From the NCBI GenBank assembly GCA_030147065.1, contig JASLAP010000239.1, forward strand, positions 1 through 18,599: DNA of 18,599 nt, written 5' to 3'. Every line of letters begins with the position of its first letter. The stretch's first letter is position 1. The translations under genes and the position numbers were made by a program. The notes beneath the pieces were generated by a model that was not told the DNA's origin, made no database searches, and saw nothing but the letters and a program-made list of their open reading frames with translations. Shown here one piece after another: positions 1-8,173 of this stretch. Origin of the DNA: Pseudonocardia sp. (GTDB lineage Bacteria > Actinomycetota > Actinomycetes > Mycobacteriales > Pseudonocardiaceae).

Positions 1-53
1 GAACGGGCCCCGCGGCGCCCGGGCTGGTTAGGGTTGGCCCATGGGATCGGGAC

Positions 54-566
54 ATGACCGGTAGCGCGCCCCCCGGACCGGTCTCGCCGCGGGTGATGCG
101 GGAGGTCCTCGGTCACTTCGTGTCCGGGGTCGTGGTCGTCACCGCGGCCGGCGACACCGGGCCGATCGGCTTCACCTGCCAGTCGTTCGCGTCGCTGTCG
201 CTGGACCCGCCGCTGATCAGCTTCGCGCCGGCCAGGTCGTCGACGACCTGGCCGCGGATCCGGGAGACCGGCGCGTTCTGCGTCAACGTGCTGGCCGAGG
301 ACCACCAGGAGCTCAGCGCCGGGTTCGCCCGGTCCGGGGTGGACAAGTTCGCCGGGGTGCCGTGGCGGCCGGCGCCGTCGGGCTCGCCGGTGCTCGAGGG
401 CGTCAGCGCGTGGATCGACTGCACGCTGTGGAACGAGTACGACGGCGGCGACCACACCGTCGTCCTCGGGCGGGTGCACGACCTGGGCGCCGACCCGGCC
501 CGGCTGCCGCTGCTCTACTACCGCGGCCGCTACGGCGTCTCCGCCGACGACGGGCAACCGGGATGA
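54..566 (+). CDS. Flavin reductase-domain protein (FMN-binding split barrel)
   Basis: Predicted 170-residue flavin reductase of the type that uses NAD(P)H to supply reduced FMN/FAD to a partner monooxygenase. Family hallmarks are visible in order: the N-terminal strand with GVVVVTA (residues 25-31), the flavin-contacting segment GFTCQSFASLSLDPPLISF (39-57), FCVNVLAEDHQELS (75-88), the GDH motif in GGDHTVVLGRV (131-141), and the C-terminal PLLYYRGRYG (152-161). Length is normal for a single-domain member. The ATG at 54 is preceded only by a weak GGGA; no earlier start in this frame is supported. The stop overlaps the start of the next flavin gene (ATGA), so the two are probably co-translated. 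The partner oxygenase is not in the window and may lie upstream of base 1. Family call is firm; the specific substrate is unknown. Confidence 0.88.
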   Translation: MTGSAPPGPVSPRVMREVLGHFVSGVVVVTAAGDTGPIGFTCQSFASLSLDPPLISFAPARSSTTWPRIRETGAFCVNVLAEDHQELSAGFARSGVDKFAGVPWRPAPSGSPVLEGVSAWIDCTLWNEYDGGDHTVVLGRVHDLGADPARLPLLYYRGRYGVSADDGQPG

Positions 567-1105
567 CCGTCGTGGTCGGTGTGGTCGGCGGGCCCGATCC
601 GGGCGGTCGGACCAGCACCGCCGTCGCCGGCGTGCTGGCCGGAGCGGCGGCCGCCGGGGCCGGGACGTCGCTGCTGGAGCTGTCGCAGACCGCCGTCGCC
701 GACGTGATCGCGGCGTTCGCCGGGGCCGACGCGGTGGTGCTGGGCAGCCCGGTCTACCGGGCCACCTACAGCGCACTGCTCAAGGGCCTGCTGGAGAGCA
801 CCGAACGCGGCCGGTGGGGCGAGAAGACCGCGCCGCTGCAGGGCAAGGCCGCCGCCACCGTGCTCACCGGCGCGGACGGGCACCACTTCCTCGCCCTCAA
901 CGACCTGCGCAACGTGCTCGCCGGGTTCTTCGCCGTGCAGGTGCTCTCCCCCGGGCTCTACCTGGACCACGCCGCCTACCTGGACCGCGTCACCCTCACC
1001 GGGGACAGCGCGGCCCTGTGCGCCACCCACGGCGCCGCCCTGACCGACCTCGCCGCCGCCGTCCGCACCTCCCCCACCCTCCGCACCCTCACCCCCCAGA
1101 TCTGA
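563..1105 (+). CDS. NAD(P)H-dependent FMN reductase (flavodoxin fold, SsuE-like)
   Basis: Predicted 180-residue flavodoxin-like FMN reductase. The N-terminal strand and phosphate-binding turn are MTVVVGVVGGPDPGGRTS (residues 1-18), in the position of the usual GSPxxxSRT loop. The second flavin loop and helix are GSPVYRATYSALLKGLLE (61-78), typical of the NADPH-dependent FMN reductase family. The stretch between strand 2 and that loop is short, so the protein looks compact. The ATG at 563 overlaps the preceding stop by four bases, which fixes the start and implies translational coupling; a longer upstream extension of this frame overlaps the first gene and has no family similarity. Two unrelated flavin reductases in tandem suggest a two-component flavin monooxygenase system, for example desulfonation, but no oxygenase is present here. 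Family confidence is high, role inferred. Confidence 0.85.
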   Translation: MTVVVGVVGGPDPGGRTSTAVAGVLAGAAAAGAGTSLLELSQTAVADVIAAFAGADAVVLGSPVYRATYSALLKGLLESTERGRWGEKTAPLQGKAAATVLTGADGHHFLALNDLRNVLAGFFAVQVLSPGLYLDHAAYLDRVTLTGDSAALCATHGAALTDLAAAVRTSPTLRTLTPQI

Positions 1106-1178
1106 CCCACCCTCCCCGGCCGACCCGCAGCGCCGGGCGAACGGGGTGCTGAACGAGCAGCGCTCCCGCCACCCCCAC

Positions 1179-1288
1179 CACCCGCGACTCTCGCCCACCC
1201 CGATGGCGCGAGAGTGACTCCCACCCCACCCCACCGCACGAGAGCGACTCTCGCCCACCCCGCTCACGCGAGAGCGACTCTCACCCAG
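1179..1288. repeat. Four-copy array of 30-bp-period near-palindromic repeats
   Basis: In the 205-bp spacer between the convergent flavin genes and dhaM, the core CGAGAGCGACTCTCG (an inverted repeat around a 3-base centre) recurs with exactly 30-bp spacing. CGAGAG begins at 1209, 1239 and 1269, and a first copy keeps only the right half (CGACTCTCG, 1185-1193). Each core is followed by a C-rich tail of the type CCCACCCC. The 1209 copy reads AGTGACTCCC and the 1269 copy ends CTCTCACCC, so copies have diverged. No ORF of note runs through. Just before the array, CCCGGC (1115-1120) and GCCGGG (1132-1137) could form a weak hairpin after the FMN reductase gene. The array might act as a bidirectional transcription barrier or be a REP-like element; its function is unknown. 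Confidence 0.75.
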
Positions 1289-1310
1289 TGCGTCCCCGCG
1301 GGGTGGGCGG

Positions 1311-4202
1311 TCAGGGGACGAGGGCGGTGGTGGCGGTGGTGGCGGCTTCGGTGGTGTCGAGGTCGCGGACGAGTTGCTTGATCCCCGGGACGGCGGGCGG
1401 GACGACGCTCAGCTCGCGCACGCCGAGACCGACGAGCACGGTCGCGGCGCGGGCGTCGGCCGCGGCCTCGCCGCAGACCGCGACCAGGACCCGGTCCCCG
1501 GCGGCCCGGCACACCGCGTCGACCAGCCGCAGGACGCCGGGATCGAGGGGGTCGGCCAGGTGCGCGACGGCGGGGTTGCCGCGCTCGGCGGCCAGCGCGT
1601 ATTGCACGAGGTCGTTGGTGCCGATGCTGAGGAAGTCCACGTGCGGGACGAACGCGGCGGCCTTGAGCGCGGCGGCGGGCACCTCCACCATGATCCCGAC
1701 CTGCAGCCCGGCCGGGTCGCCGCGACCCTCGGCGGCGATCACCGCGGCCAGCTCGCGACGGGCCGCGAGCAGCTCGTCGACGGTGCTGACCATGGGGAAC
1801 ATCAGGCTGACCGGGGTGTCGTGGGCCACCCGCACCGCGGCCAGCAGCTGGTCGCGGAACAGCCCGGCGTGCCGGTCGGCGAGCCGGATCCCGCGCAGCC
1901 CGAGGAACGGGTTGGCCTCGGCCGGCAACGGCAGGTAGGGCAGCGGCTTGTCGCCGCCGACGTCGAGGGTGCGCAGGGTGATCCGGCGCCCGCCCAGCGC
2001 CTCGGCGATCCCGCGGTACGCGGCCACCTGCTCGTCGACGTCCGGGGCGTCGGCCCGGTCCAGGAACAGGAACTCGGTGCGCACCAGCCCGGCCAGGTCC
2101 GCCCCGCCCTCGGCCGCGGCGACCGCGTCGGCCTGCGCGCCGATGTTCGCCCCGACCAGCACCCGGACGCCGTCGCGGGTCACCGCGGGTTCACCGGCCC
2201 GCCCGGCCGCGGCCCGGTCCCGATCGGCCCGGGCCGCCGCGCGGGCGCGGAAGTCGGCGAGCCGGTCGGGCGGTGGGTCGACGACCAGCTCGCCGGTGTC
2301 GCCGTCCATGGCGATCGGGGTGCCGTCGACGAGGTCGAGCACGGCGGCGCCGGCACCGAGCACCGCGGGGACACCACGGGCCCGCAGCAACAGGGTCGCG
2401 TGCGCCGTCGGGCTGCCCGCGGCCAGCACCACCCCGGCCACCTCGGCCGGGTCCAGCAGTGTGGCCTGCGCCGGGGTGAGGTCGGCGGCGACGAGCACGA
2501 CCGGCGCGTTCCGGGACGACGGCCCAGCGGTGCCGTCCCCGCTCGACGTGGTCCCGCCGCCGCCACTCCCAGTCGCGCCGCCGCGTGACACCGGGGCGGA
2601 AGCACCAGCGCCACTCCCGGTCCCGCCGCCGCGCGTCACCTCGCCGGTATCGCCCTCGCCGTCGGTTCCGGCGGCCGGTCCGGCCATCGCGACGAGCTCG
2701 CGCAGCACCTGGTCCCCCACCGCCCGGACGTCGGCGGCCCGGGCCGCCAGGTACGGATCGGCCACGGCCGCGAGTGCCGACGCCTGCCGCTCGACCACCT
2801 CGGCCCACGCCGCGGCCGCGGACGCGCCGCCGTCGATGCCGGTCCGGGTCGCACCGGCCAGTTCCGGGTCGTCGAGCATCATCAGGTGGGCGTCGAAGAT
2901 CGCCGCTTCGTCGGCCCCGAGCCCGCGCGCGGCGGCGTCCCGGGACGCCTCGATCTCGGTCCGGGCCGCGGCCAGCGCGCGGTCGAGGCGGTCCCGCTCG
3001 GTCGCCGGGTCCTCGGCCGGGGTGTCCGGCACCGCGACCGGCGCCGCGGAGACCACGCGCGCGATCCCGACCGCGATCCCGGACGACCCGGCGCGGGCGC
3101 CGGCGCCCACCGGCCCGACGCCGGGTGCGCCACCGACCCCCGCACCAGCCACCTGACTCGACCCGACCGTCGGGTCCGACTCGACAGCCCCGTCACCCGC
3201 CCCCGCACGCCCGATGACCGGTGCGCCACCATCCCCCGGAACGGACGGCGGGACACCGGCCCCGGTAGGTCCCGGCGCCTGATCCGCTGCGCCCCGTCCG
3301 ACAGCCTCGTCACCCGGTCCGACCGACGCGGGGTCGGCCAGGCGGGCTCCGCTCGCCGCCGATCCACCGGTGCCGGCTCCCGCGACCGGCTCGTCGAAGT
3401 CCCGCCCGGCCAGCTCCAGCACCGCGGCCACCGCCGCGTCGGCCCCCGGCCCGGTCGCGGCCACCTGCACCTCGTGCCCGACCTGCACCCCGAGCACCGC
3501 GACCCGGGCGAGGCTGGCGGCCGGGGCCCAGTCCGAACCGGTGGTCAGGTTGCGCAGGTCGACCCGGGCGTCGGCCTGCTCGCGGACCAGCGCGACGAGC
3601 CGCGCCGCCGGGCGCGCGTGCAGTCCGTGCGGGTTGCCCACCACGAACGTCGCCGCGGACCGCTGCTCCGCCCCGGCCCCGGCTCCCCCGGTTCCGCCGT
3701 CCCCACCATCGGGCTGCCCGGCGCCGGGCATCGATCCCCGGTCACTGTCCGGACCGCCGCCCGCCGGATCGGTAGTCGGGCCGCCGAGCTGGGCCAGCTT
3801 CCCGGCCAGCGCCCCCGCGGCCTCCTCGGCCACCTCCGCCCGCGCCGCCCCGCCGCCGGCCGTGACCGCCGCGACCACCAGCCCTTCCACCAGCGGCGCC
3901 GGGCACAGCAGCACCCGGTCGCGCTGGTCGGGGTCCTCCAGCAGGTCCAGCGCCAGTTCGGCGGAGAGCACCGCGCTGCCCAGGTCCATCAGCACGACCA
4001 CGCCGGCCCCGCGGTCGGCCGCGGCGACGGCCTCGGCGATGGCGACCGCGTCGGTGCCGAACTCCGGGCCGTCGGGCCCGTCCACGCCCGCCGCGACCTC
4101 GATCGGCAGGTCGGCCGGGGCCATCTCGCGGGCCAGGGCGACCGCCGCGGTCGCCAGATCGCGGCTGTGCGAGACGACGACCAGCCCGACCCGTTCGGCC
4201 AC
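1311..4202 (-). CDS. dhaM: DhaM: EIIA-HPr-Enzyme I fusion, phosphodonor of dihydroxyacetone kinase
   Basis: A 963-residue cytosolic phosphorelay protein that passes phosphate from PEP to the ADP bound on DhaL. Domains in order: EIIA-Man-like DhaM domain (about 1-135, phospho-His12 in VVVSHSRDLA); HPr (about 184-268, phospho-His195 in NPHGLHARPAA); complete Enzyme I (about 374-950). The EI part has the phospho-His domain (GSPTAHATLL, His601) and a full PEP-binding barrel with LVRTEFLFLDR, TLDVGGDKPLPYL, NPFLGLRGIRL, SIGTNDLVQYALAAERGN and Cys910 in AVCGEAA. E. coli DhaM, by established knowledge, has only an EI N-terminal remnant, so this form should be self-sufficient. Gly/Ala/Pro-rich linkers lie at 140-183 and 269-373, and a Gly/Ser/Thr-rich insert (508-564) interrupts EI. 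The GTG start lies 17 bp after the dhaL stop; GGAG is only one base from it, an unusual spacing. Last gene of the operon. Confidence 0.93.
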   Translation of the reverse strand: MAERVGLVVVSHSRDLATAAVALAREMAPADLPIEVAAGVDGPDGPEFGTDAVAIAEAVAAADRGAGVVVLMDLGSAVLSAELALDLLEDPDQRDRVLLCPAPLVEGLVVAAVTAGGGAARAEVAEEAAGALAGKLAQLGGPTTDPAGGGPDSDRGSMPGAGQPDGGDGGTGGAGAGAEQRSAATFVVGNPHGLHARPAARLVALVREQADARVDLRNLTTGSDWAPAASLARVAVLGVQVGHEVQVAATGPGADAAVAAVLELAGRDFDEPVAGAGTGGSAASGARLADPASVGPGDEAVGRGAADQAPGPTGAGVPPSVPGDGGAPVIGRAGAGDGAVESDPTVGSSQVAGAGVGGAPGVGPVGAGARAGSSGIAVGIARVVSAAPVAVPDTPAEDPATERDRLDRALAAARTEIEASRDAAARGLGADEAAIFDAHLMMLDDPELAGATRTGIDGGASAAAAWAEVVERQASALAAVADPYLAARAADVRAVGDQVLRELVAMAGPAAGTDGEGDTGEVTRGGGTGSGAGASAPVSRGGATGSGGGGTTSSGDGTAGPSSRNAPVVLVAADLTPAQATLLDPAEVAGVVLAAGSPTAHATLLLRARGVPAVLGAGAAVLDLVDGTPIAMDGDTGELVVDPPPDRLADFRARAAARADRDRAAAGRAGEPAVTRDGVRVLVGANIGAQADAVAAAEGGADLAGLVRTEFLFLDRADAPDVDEQVAAYRGIAEALGGRRITLRTLDVGGDKPLPYLPLPAEANPFLGLRGIRLADRHAGLFRDQLLAAVRVAHDTPVSLMFPMVSTVDELLAARRELAAVIAAEGRGDPAGLQVGIMVEVPAAALKAAAFVPHVDFLSIGTNDLVQYALAAERGNPAVAHLADPLDPGVLRLVDAVCRAAGDRVLVAVCGEAAADARAATVLVGLGVRELSVVPPAVPGIKQLVRDLDTTEAATTATTALVP
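2562..2657 (-). repeat. 48-bp imperfect tandem duplication inside dhaM
   Basis: Within the part of dhaM that encodes the Gly/Ser/Thr-rich insert of Enzyme I, the plus-strand string GCCACTCCC starts at 2562 and again at 2610, each followed by a GTC and CCGCCGCCGCG-like tract. The period is 48 bp, or 16 codons. In protein terms the units read TRGGGTGSGAGAS and SRGGATGSGGGGT. In-frame duplication of low-complexity sequence is the likely origin. Confidence 0.6.
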
Positions 4203-4219
4203 GCTCCGCCCGTCCGCTC

Positions 4220-4848
<629 letters not shown>

Positions 4849-4852
<4 letters not shown>

Positions 4853-5850
4853 CGGCCCCAGCGCAGGCCGGGCGTGCTGACCGGGGCGTCCCACAGCCGC
4901 AGCAGCTCCTCGTCCAGCTTGAGCAGGGTGACCGAGCAGCCGGCCATCTCCAGGCTGGTGATGTACGGCCCGACCAGCGACCGGACCACCGTCACGCCGG
5001 ACTTCTGCAGGATCTGCGCGACCTCGTTGTACATCAGGTACAGCTCCAGCAGCGGCGTGCCGCCCATCCCGTTGACGAAGGCGATCACCCCGTCGCCGCC
5101 GGTGAAGTCCAGGTCGGACAGGATCGGCTCGAGCAGCATCGCGGCCACGTCCCTGGCCGGCGCGGCGGGGACGCGCTTGCGGCCGGGCTCGCCGTGGATC
5201 CCGATGCCGATCTCGATCTCGCTCTCCGGCAGGTCGAACGTGGGCTGCCCGGCCGCCGGGACGACGCACGAGGTCAGGGCCATGCCCATGCTGCGCCCGC
5301 AGTCGTTGACCCGGCGGGCGACGTCGGCGACCGCGCCCAGGTCGCGCCCCTCGTCGGCGGCCGCACCGGCGATCTTCTCCAGCAGCACCGTGGTGCCCAC
5401 CCCGCGCCGCCCCGCGGTGTAGAGGCTGTCCTGCACGGCGACGTCGTCGTCGACGACCACCGCGGCCACCTCGACGCCGGTCTCCGCGGTGGCCAGCTCG
5501 GCGGCCATCTCGAAGTTCATCACGTCGCCGGTGTAGTTCTTCACGATGTGCAGCACGCCGGCGCCGCCGTCGGCGATCCGGGTGGCCGCGACCACCTGGT
5601 CCGGCACCGGGGAGGTGAACACCTCGCCCGCGCAGGCCGCGTCGAGCATCCCGGGGCCGACGAACCCGCCGTGCAGCGGCTCGTGCCCGGAGCCGCCCCC
5701 GGAGACCAGCCCGACCTTGCCGCTCACCGGCGCGTCCGCCCGGTGGACGATCTTGTTGGCGTGATCGACGGCCAGATCGGGGTGGGCGGCGGCGATGCCG
5801 CGGAGCGCCTCGGCGACCACGTCGGCGGGATCGTTGATCAGCTTCTTCAC
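4849..5850 (-). CDS. dhaK: Dihydroxyacetone kinase substrate-binding subunit DhaK
   Basis: A 333-residue DhaK that binds dihydroxyacetone covalently as a hemiaminal with a histidine. Visible family features are GGGSGHEPLHGGFVG (residues 51-65), KNYTGDVMNFEMA (104-116) and EIGIGIHGEPG (213-223), with the substrate-binding histidine at 219. The C-terminal part has the NGMGGTPLLELY motif. The sequence runs full length with no break. The GTG start at 5850 is preceded by AGGGG about six bases upstream on the minus strand, supporting this start. First gene of the dhaK-dhaL-dhaM operon, overlapping dhaL by four bases. No DhaR-type activator, glycerol dehydrogenase or glycerol facilitator lies nearby, so the source of dihydroxyacetone is not shown. 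Confidence 0.95.
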
Positions 5851-5866
5851 GGCAGCCCCTCGTCGG

Positions 5867-5880
5867 ACGATCGCGATCGT
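5867..5880. promoter_or_regulatory. Perfect 14-bp palindrome in the dhaK / aldo-keto reductase spacer
   Basis: ACGATCGCGATCGT is its own reverse complement and sits 17 bp upstream of the dhaK start, in the 74-bp spacer between divergent genes. On the far side is a TAGGCT box (5891-5896, plus strand), and the overlapping minus-strand read gives TAGCCT; both resemble actinobacterial -10 elements, without a convincing -35. The position suits an operator controlling dha transcription and possibly the divergent reductase. The regulator is not identified; the palindrome contains two CGATCG-type words, so chance in a GC-rich genome is possible. Confidence 0.4.
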
Positions 5881-5924
5881 GAGCGAACCGTAGGCTACGA
5901 CGCCGTGGCCGGGAAGAACCTGCG

Positions 5925-6878
5925 ATGAACCGTCTGGGGATCGGGCTGGCCGCGGTGGCCAGGCCCGCCTACATCACCTCCGGGAGGGTCACCGATCTCG
6001 GTGACCACCGGACCGTCGACGACCTGCGGGAGCGGACGTACGCGGTGCTGGACGCCGCGTACGACGTCGGCGTGCGGTACGTCGACGTGGCCCGCTCGTA
6101 CGGCCGCGCCGAGGAGTTCCTGGCCGGGTGGCTGGCCGCGCACCCCGACGCCGACGACGTCGAGATCGGCTCCAAGTGGGGCTACCGCTACGTCGGGGAC
6201 TGGCGGCGCGACGCCGAGGTGCACGAGGTGAAGGACCACTCGGCGGCCGCGTTCGCCGAGCAGGTCGCGGAGTCCGAGGCGCTGCTGGGCGACCGGCTGC
6301 GGCGCTACCACGTGCACTCGGCCACCCTGGCGACCGGCGTGCTCGACGACGTCGTGGTGCACCGGGCGCTGGCCGGGCTGCGCGAGCGCGGGGTCCGGGT
6401 CGGGCTGTCCACCTCGGGGCCGGAGCAGGCGGCCACCGTGCGGCGGGCGCTGGAGGTGGTCGTCGACGGACTGCTGCTGTTCAGCTCGGTCCAGTCCACC
6501 TGGAACGTGCTGGAGACCTCGGCCGGGGCGGCGCTGGCCGAGGCGGCCGCGGCCGGCGCCCAGGTGATCGTCAAGGAGCCGGTGGCGAACGGGCGGCTGG
6601 CCCCGGGCGGCGCCGACCCGGCCGACGGACGGGCGACCCGGGCCGCGGCACTGGCGGCCGACCTGGGGGTGCCGGTCGACCAGCTGGCCATCGCCGCGGC
6701 GATGGCGCAGCCCTGGGCGTGGTGCGTGCTCTCCGGCGCCGTGCACCCCGACCAGGTGCGCAGCAACGCCGCGGCCACCGCACTGACCGTCGCGCCCAAC
6801 GTGCTCGACGAGCTCACCGCGCTGGCCGAGCCGCCCGTCGACTACTGGGCCGCCCGCTCCGCCCGCCCCTGGTCCTGA
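5925..6878 (+). CDS. Aldo/keto reductase
   Basis: A 317-residue NADP-dependent aldo/keto reductase with a TIM-barrel fold. The catalytic tetrad can be placed: Asp54 and Tyr59 in RYVDVARSYGRAEEFLAGWL, Lys84 in EIGSKWGYRY, and His131 in RYHVHSATL. The later barrel strands are GVRVGLSTSG, LLLFSSVQSTWN and QVIVKEPVANGRL. The C-terminal part includes AMAQPWAWCVLSGAVHPDQVRSN, corresponding to the cofactor phosphate-binding region. ATG at 5925 has no clear Shine-Dalgarno sequence, and a TAGGCT box lies about 30 bases upstream, so a short leader is possible. It is divergent from dhaK across a 74-bp spacer, which makes a role with small carbonyls such as dihydroxyacetone, glyceraldehyde or methylglyoxal attractive, but this is inference only. 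Alternative: an unrelated aldehyde reductase. Confidence 0.88.
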   Translation: MNRLGIGLAAVARPAYITSGRVTDLGDHRTVDDLRERTYAVLDAAYDVGVRYVDVARSYGRAEEFLAGWLAAHPDADDVEIGSKWGYRYVGDWRRDAEVHEVKDHSAAAFAEQVAESEALLGDRLRRYHVHSATLATGVLDDVVVHRALAGLRERGVRVGLSTSGPEQAATVRRALEVVVDGLLLFSSVQSTWNVLETSAGAALAEAAAAGAQVIVKEPVANGRLAPGGADPADGRATRAAALAADLGVPVDQLAIAAAMAQPWAWCVLSGAVHPDQVRSNAAATALTVAPNVLDELTALAEPPVDYWAARSARPWS

Positions 6879-6901
6879 CCGGATCGGCGGGCGGGGCGGG
6901 G

Positions 6902-8170
6902 CTACTTGGTGCGGGTGGCCATCAGGCCGAGGGTGAGCAGGAGGCGGTCGCGGGGGTTGCCGATGGAGCGGCCGGTGGCCGCTTCGATCCGGCGCATCCG
7001 GTAGATCACCGTGTTGCGGTGGCAGAACAGCGCGGTGGCGGCGTGGGTGGGTGAGCCGCCGCAGGCCAGCAGCTCCTCCAGGGTCTCCAGCAGGGTGTCC
7101 CGGTCGGCCGGGGGCAGCTCCATCAGCCCGCCCAGCGCGGTGCCGACCAGCCGGGGCAGCAGTTCCGGGCTGTCCACCAGCAGCGCCTCGGGCAGCCGGT
7201 CGTCCAGCACGGCCAGGCCGGGGCCGGTCAGCGTGCGGGCCGCGGTCTGGGCCATCCGGTAGCCGGCGTCGATCGCGCCCAGCCCCTCGATCACCGGGGA
7301 CACCCCGGCCCGGCCGGTCACGCAGGGCCGCAGCGCGTCCAGCGCGACCCGGGCCGACCGGGCGCCCAGCGAGATCACCCCGACCTCGTCGCGCGGGCGC
7401 ACGAACCACCCCGAGGTCAGGTCCTGCATCGCCATCGCCTCCTGCGGCGAGCGCAGCGGGTAGTCCCCGCCCGGGCCGAGCGGCGCCACCACGCAGAGCA
7501 TCGGGCCGTCCTCGGGCAGCCCGAGCACGGTGGCCGCGTTGCGCAGGAAGGCCGGGTCGCTGCCGCGGCCCTCGATCAGCGCGTCCAGCACGGCGTGCCG
7601 GCGGCTGACGTCGTGGCTCTGCAGCCGCAGCTCCTCCAGCCGGTAGGCCTCGACCAGCGCGGCGGCGCTGTTGTCGCTGACCCGCCAGACGTAGGCGGCG
7701 GCGTCGAGCAGCGGCTCGTCGTAGGCGCCGCCGAAGCGCCCGCGGGAGGTCTCCAGCAGCGCCTCCCACATCACCCGCCCGCCCAGCCGGTAGGCGCGCA
7801 GCACCGACTCCAGCGGCACGCCCTGGCGGGCCCGGCGGCGCCCGGTCTGGCGCGAGGTGTCCTCCGGCTCGACGCCGGCGGGCACCCGGTCGGCCAGCAC
7901 CTGCACGCCGCGCTCCAGGTTGGCCCGGCAGGCCGAGCGCATGTCCTCGATGAGGTCCAGTTCGGCGTAGACCGGTTCGCGCTGCAGCACCGCCACGGTC
8001 AGCCGGTCGCCGAGCGCGTCGACGTCGTCGAGCAGCGCGGCGCCCAGCACGAGCAGCGCGTCGTGCGCCTGGGCCGGCAGCGCCCGCCGGGGCGTCCGGT
8101 CGGCGCCCGGCCGCGCGCCGTTGCGGGTGGGCCCGGGGTGGGCGGGCCCGGGGTGGGCGGGCATGGCCAT
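6902..8170 (-). CDS. PucR/CdaR-family transcriptional regulator
   Basis: A 422-residue DNA-binding regulator. The C-terminal PucR-type helix-turn-helix is clear at about residues 364-415 (SPTHAATALFCHRNTVIYRM, then RIEAATG and NPRDRLLLTLGL). The N-terminal helical region (about 35-185) resembles the sensor part found in this family (RsbRD-like), followed by a degenerate GGDEF-like middle domain (about 185-315). Such proteins usually sense a catabolic substrate and activate a neighbouring pathway. I chose ATG 8170; ATG 8164 two codons later is equally possible, and neither has a good Shine-Dalgarno. The open frame extends to 8710 but that part is antisense to livG. Residues 5-14 repeat AHPGP, encoded by a perfect 15-bp tandem repeat. 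It is divergent from the ABC importer operon, its probable target, and convergent with the aldo/keto reductase. Confidence 0.87.
   Translation of the reverse strand: MAMPAHPGPAHPGPTRNGARPGADRTPRRALPAQAHDALLVLGAALLDDVDALGDRLTVAVLQREPVYAELDLIEDMRSACRANLERGVQVLADRVPAGVEPEDTSRQTGRRRARQGVPLESVLRAYRLGGRVMWEALLETSRGRFGGAYDEPLLDAAAYVWRVSDNSAAALVEAYRLEELRLQSHDVSRRHAVLDALIEGRGSDPAFLRNAATVLGLPEDGPMLCVVAPLGPGGDYPLRSPQEAMAMQDLTSGWFVRPRDEVGVISLGARSARVALDALRPCVTGRAGVSPVIEGLGAIDAGYRMAQTAARTLTGPGLAVLDDRLPEALLVDSPELLPRLVGTALGGLMELPPADRDTLLETLEELLACGGSPTHAATALFCHRNTVIYRMRRIEAATGRSIGNPRDRLLLTLGLMATRTK
8131..8160. repeat. Perfect 2 x 15-bp tandem repeat at the regulator N-terminus
   Basis: GCCCGGGGTGGGCGG occurs twice back to back (8131-8145 and 8146-8160). 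On the minus strand it encodes the duplicated AHPGP near the start of the PucR-type regulator. Likely slippage-generated; copy number may vary between strains. Confidence 0.75.
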
Positions 8171-8173
8171 CGC

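Noticed and set aside
26..36. TTAGGGTT-like string resembling a telomeric repeat
   Set aside because: Single occurrence; more likely chance, or part of a -10-like TAGGGT before the first gene.
1179..1288. Possible CRISPR array from the 30-bp periodic repeats
   Set aside because: Repeats are diverged, palindromic cores make up most of the period, spacers are not unique 30-40-mers, and no cas gene is present.
1374..2588. Long plus-strand open frame opposite dhaM
   Set aside because: Low-complexity Arg/Gly/Val-rich translation, antisense to conserved EI codons; a typical high-GC shadow frame.
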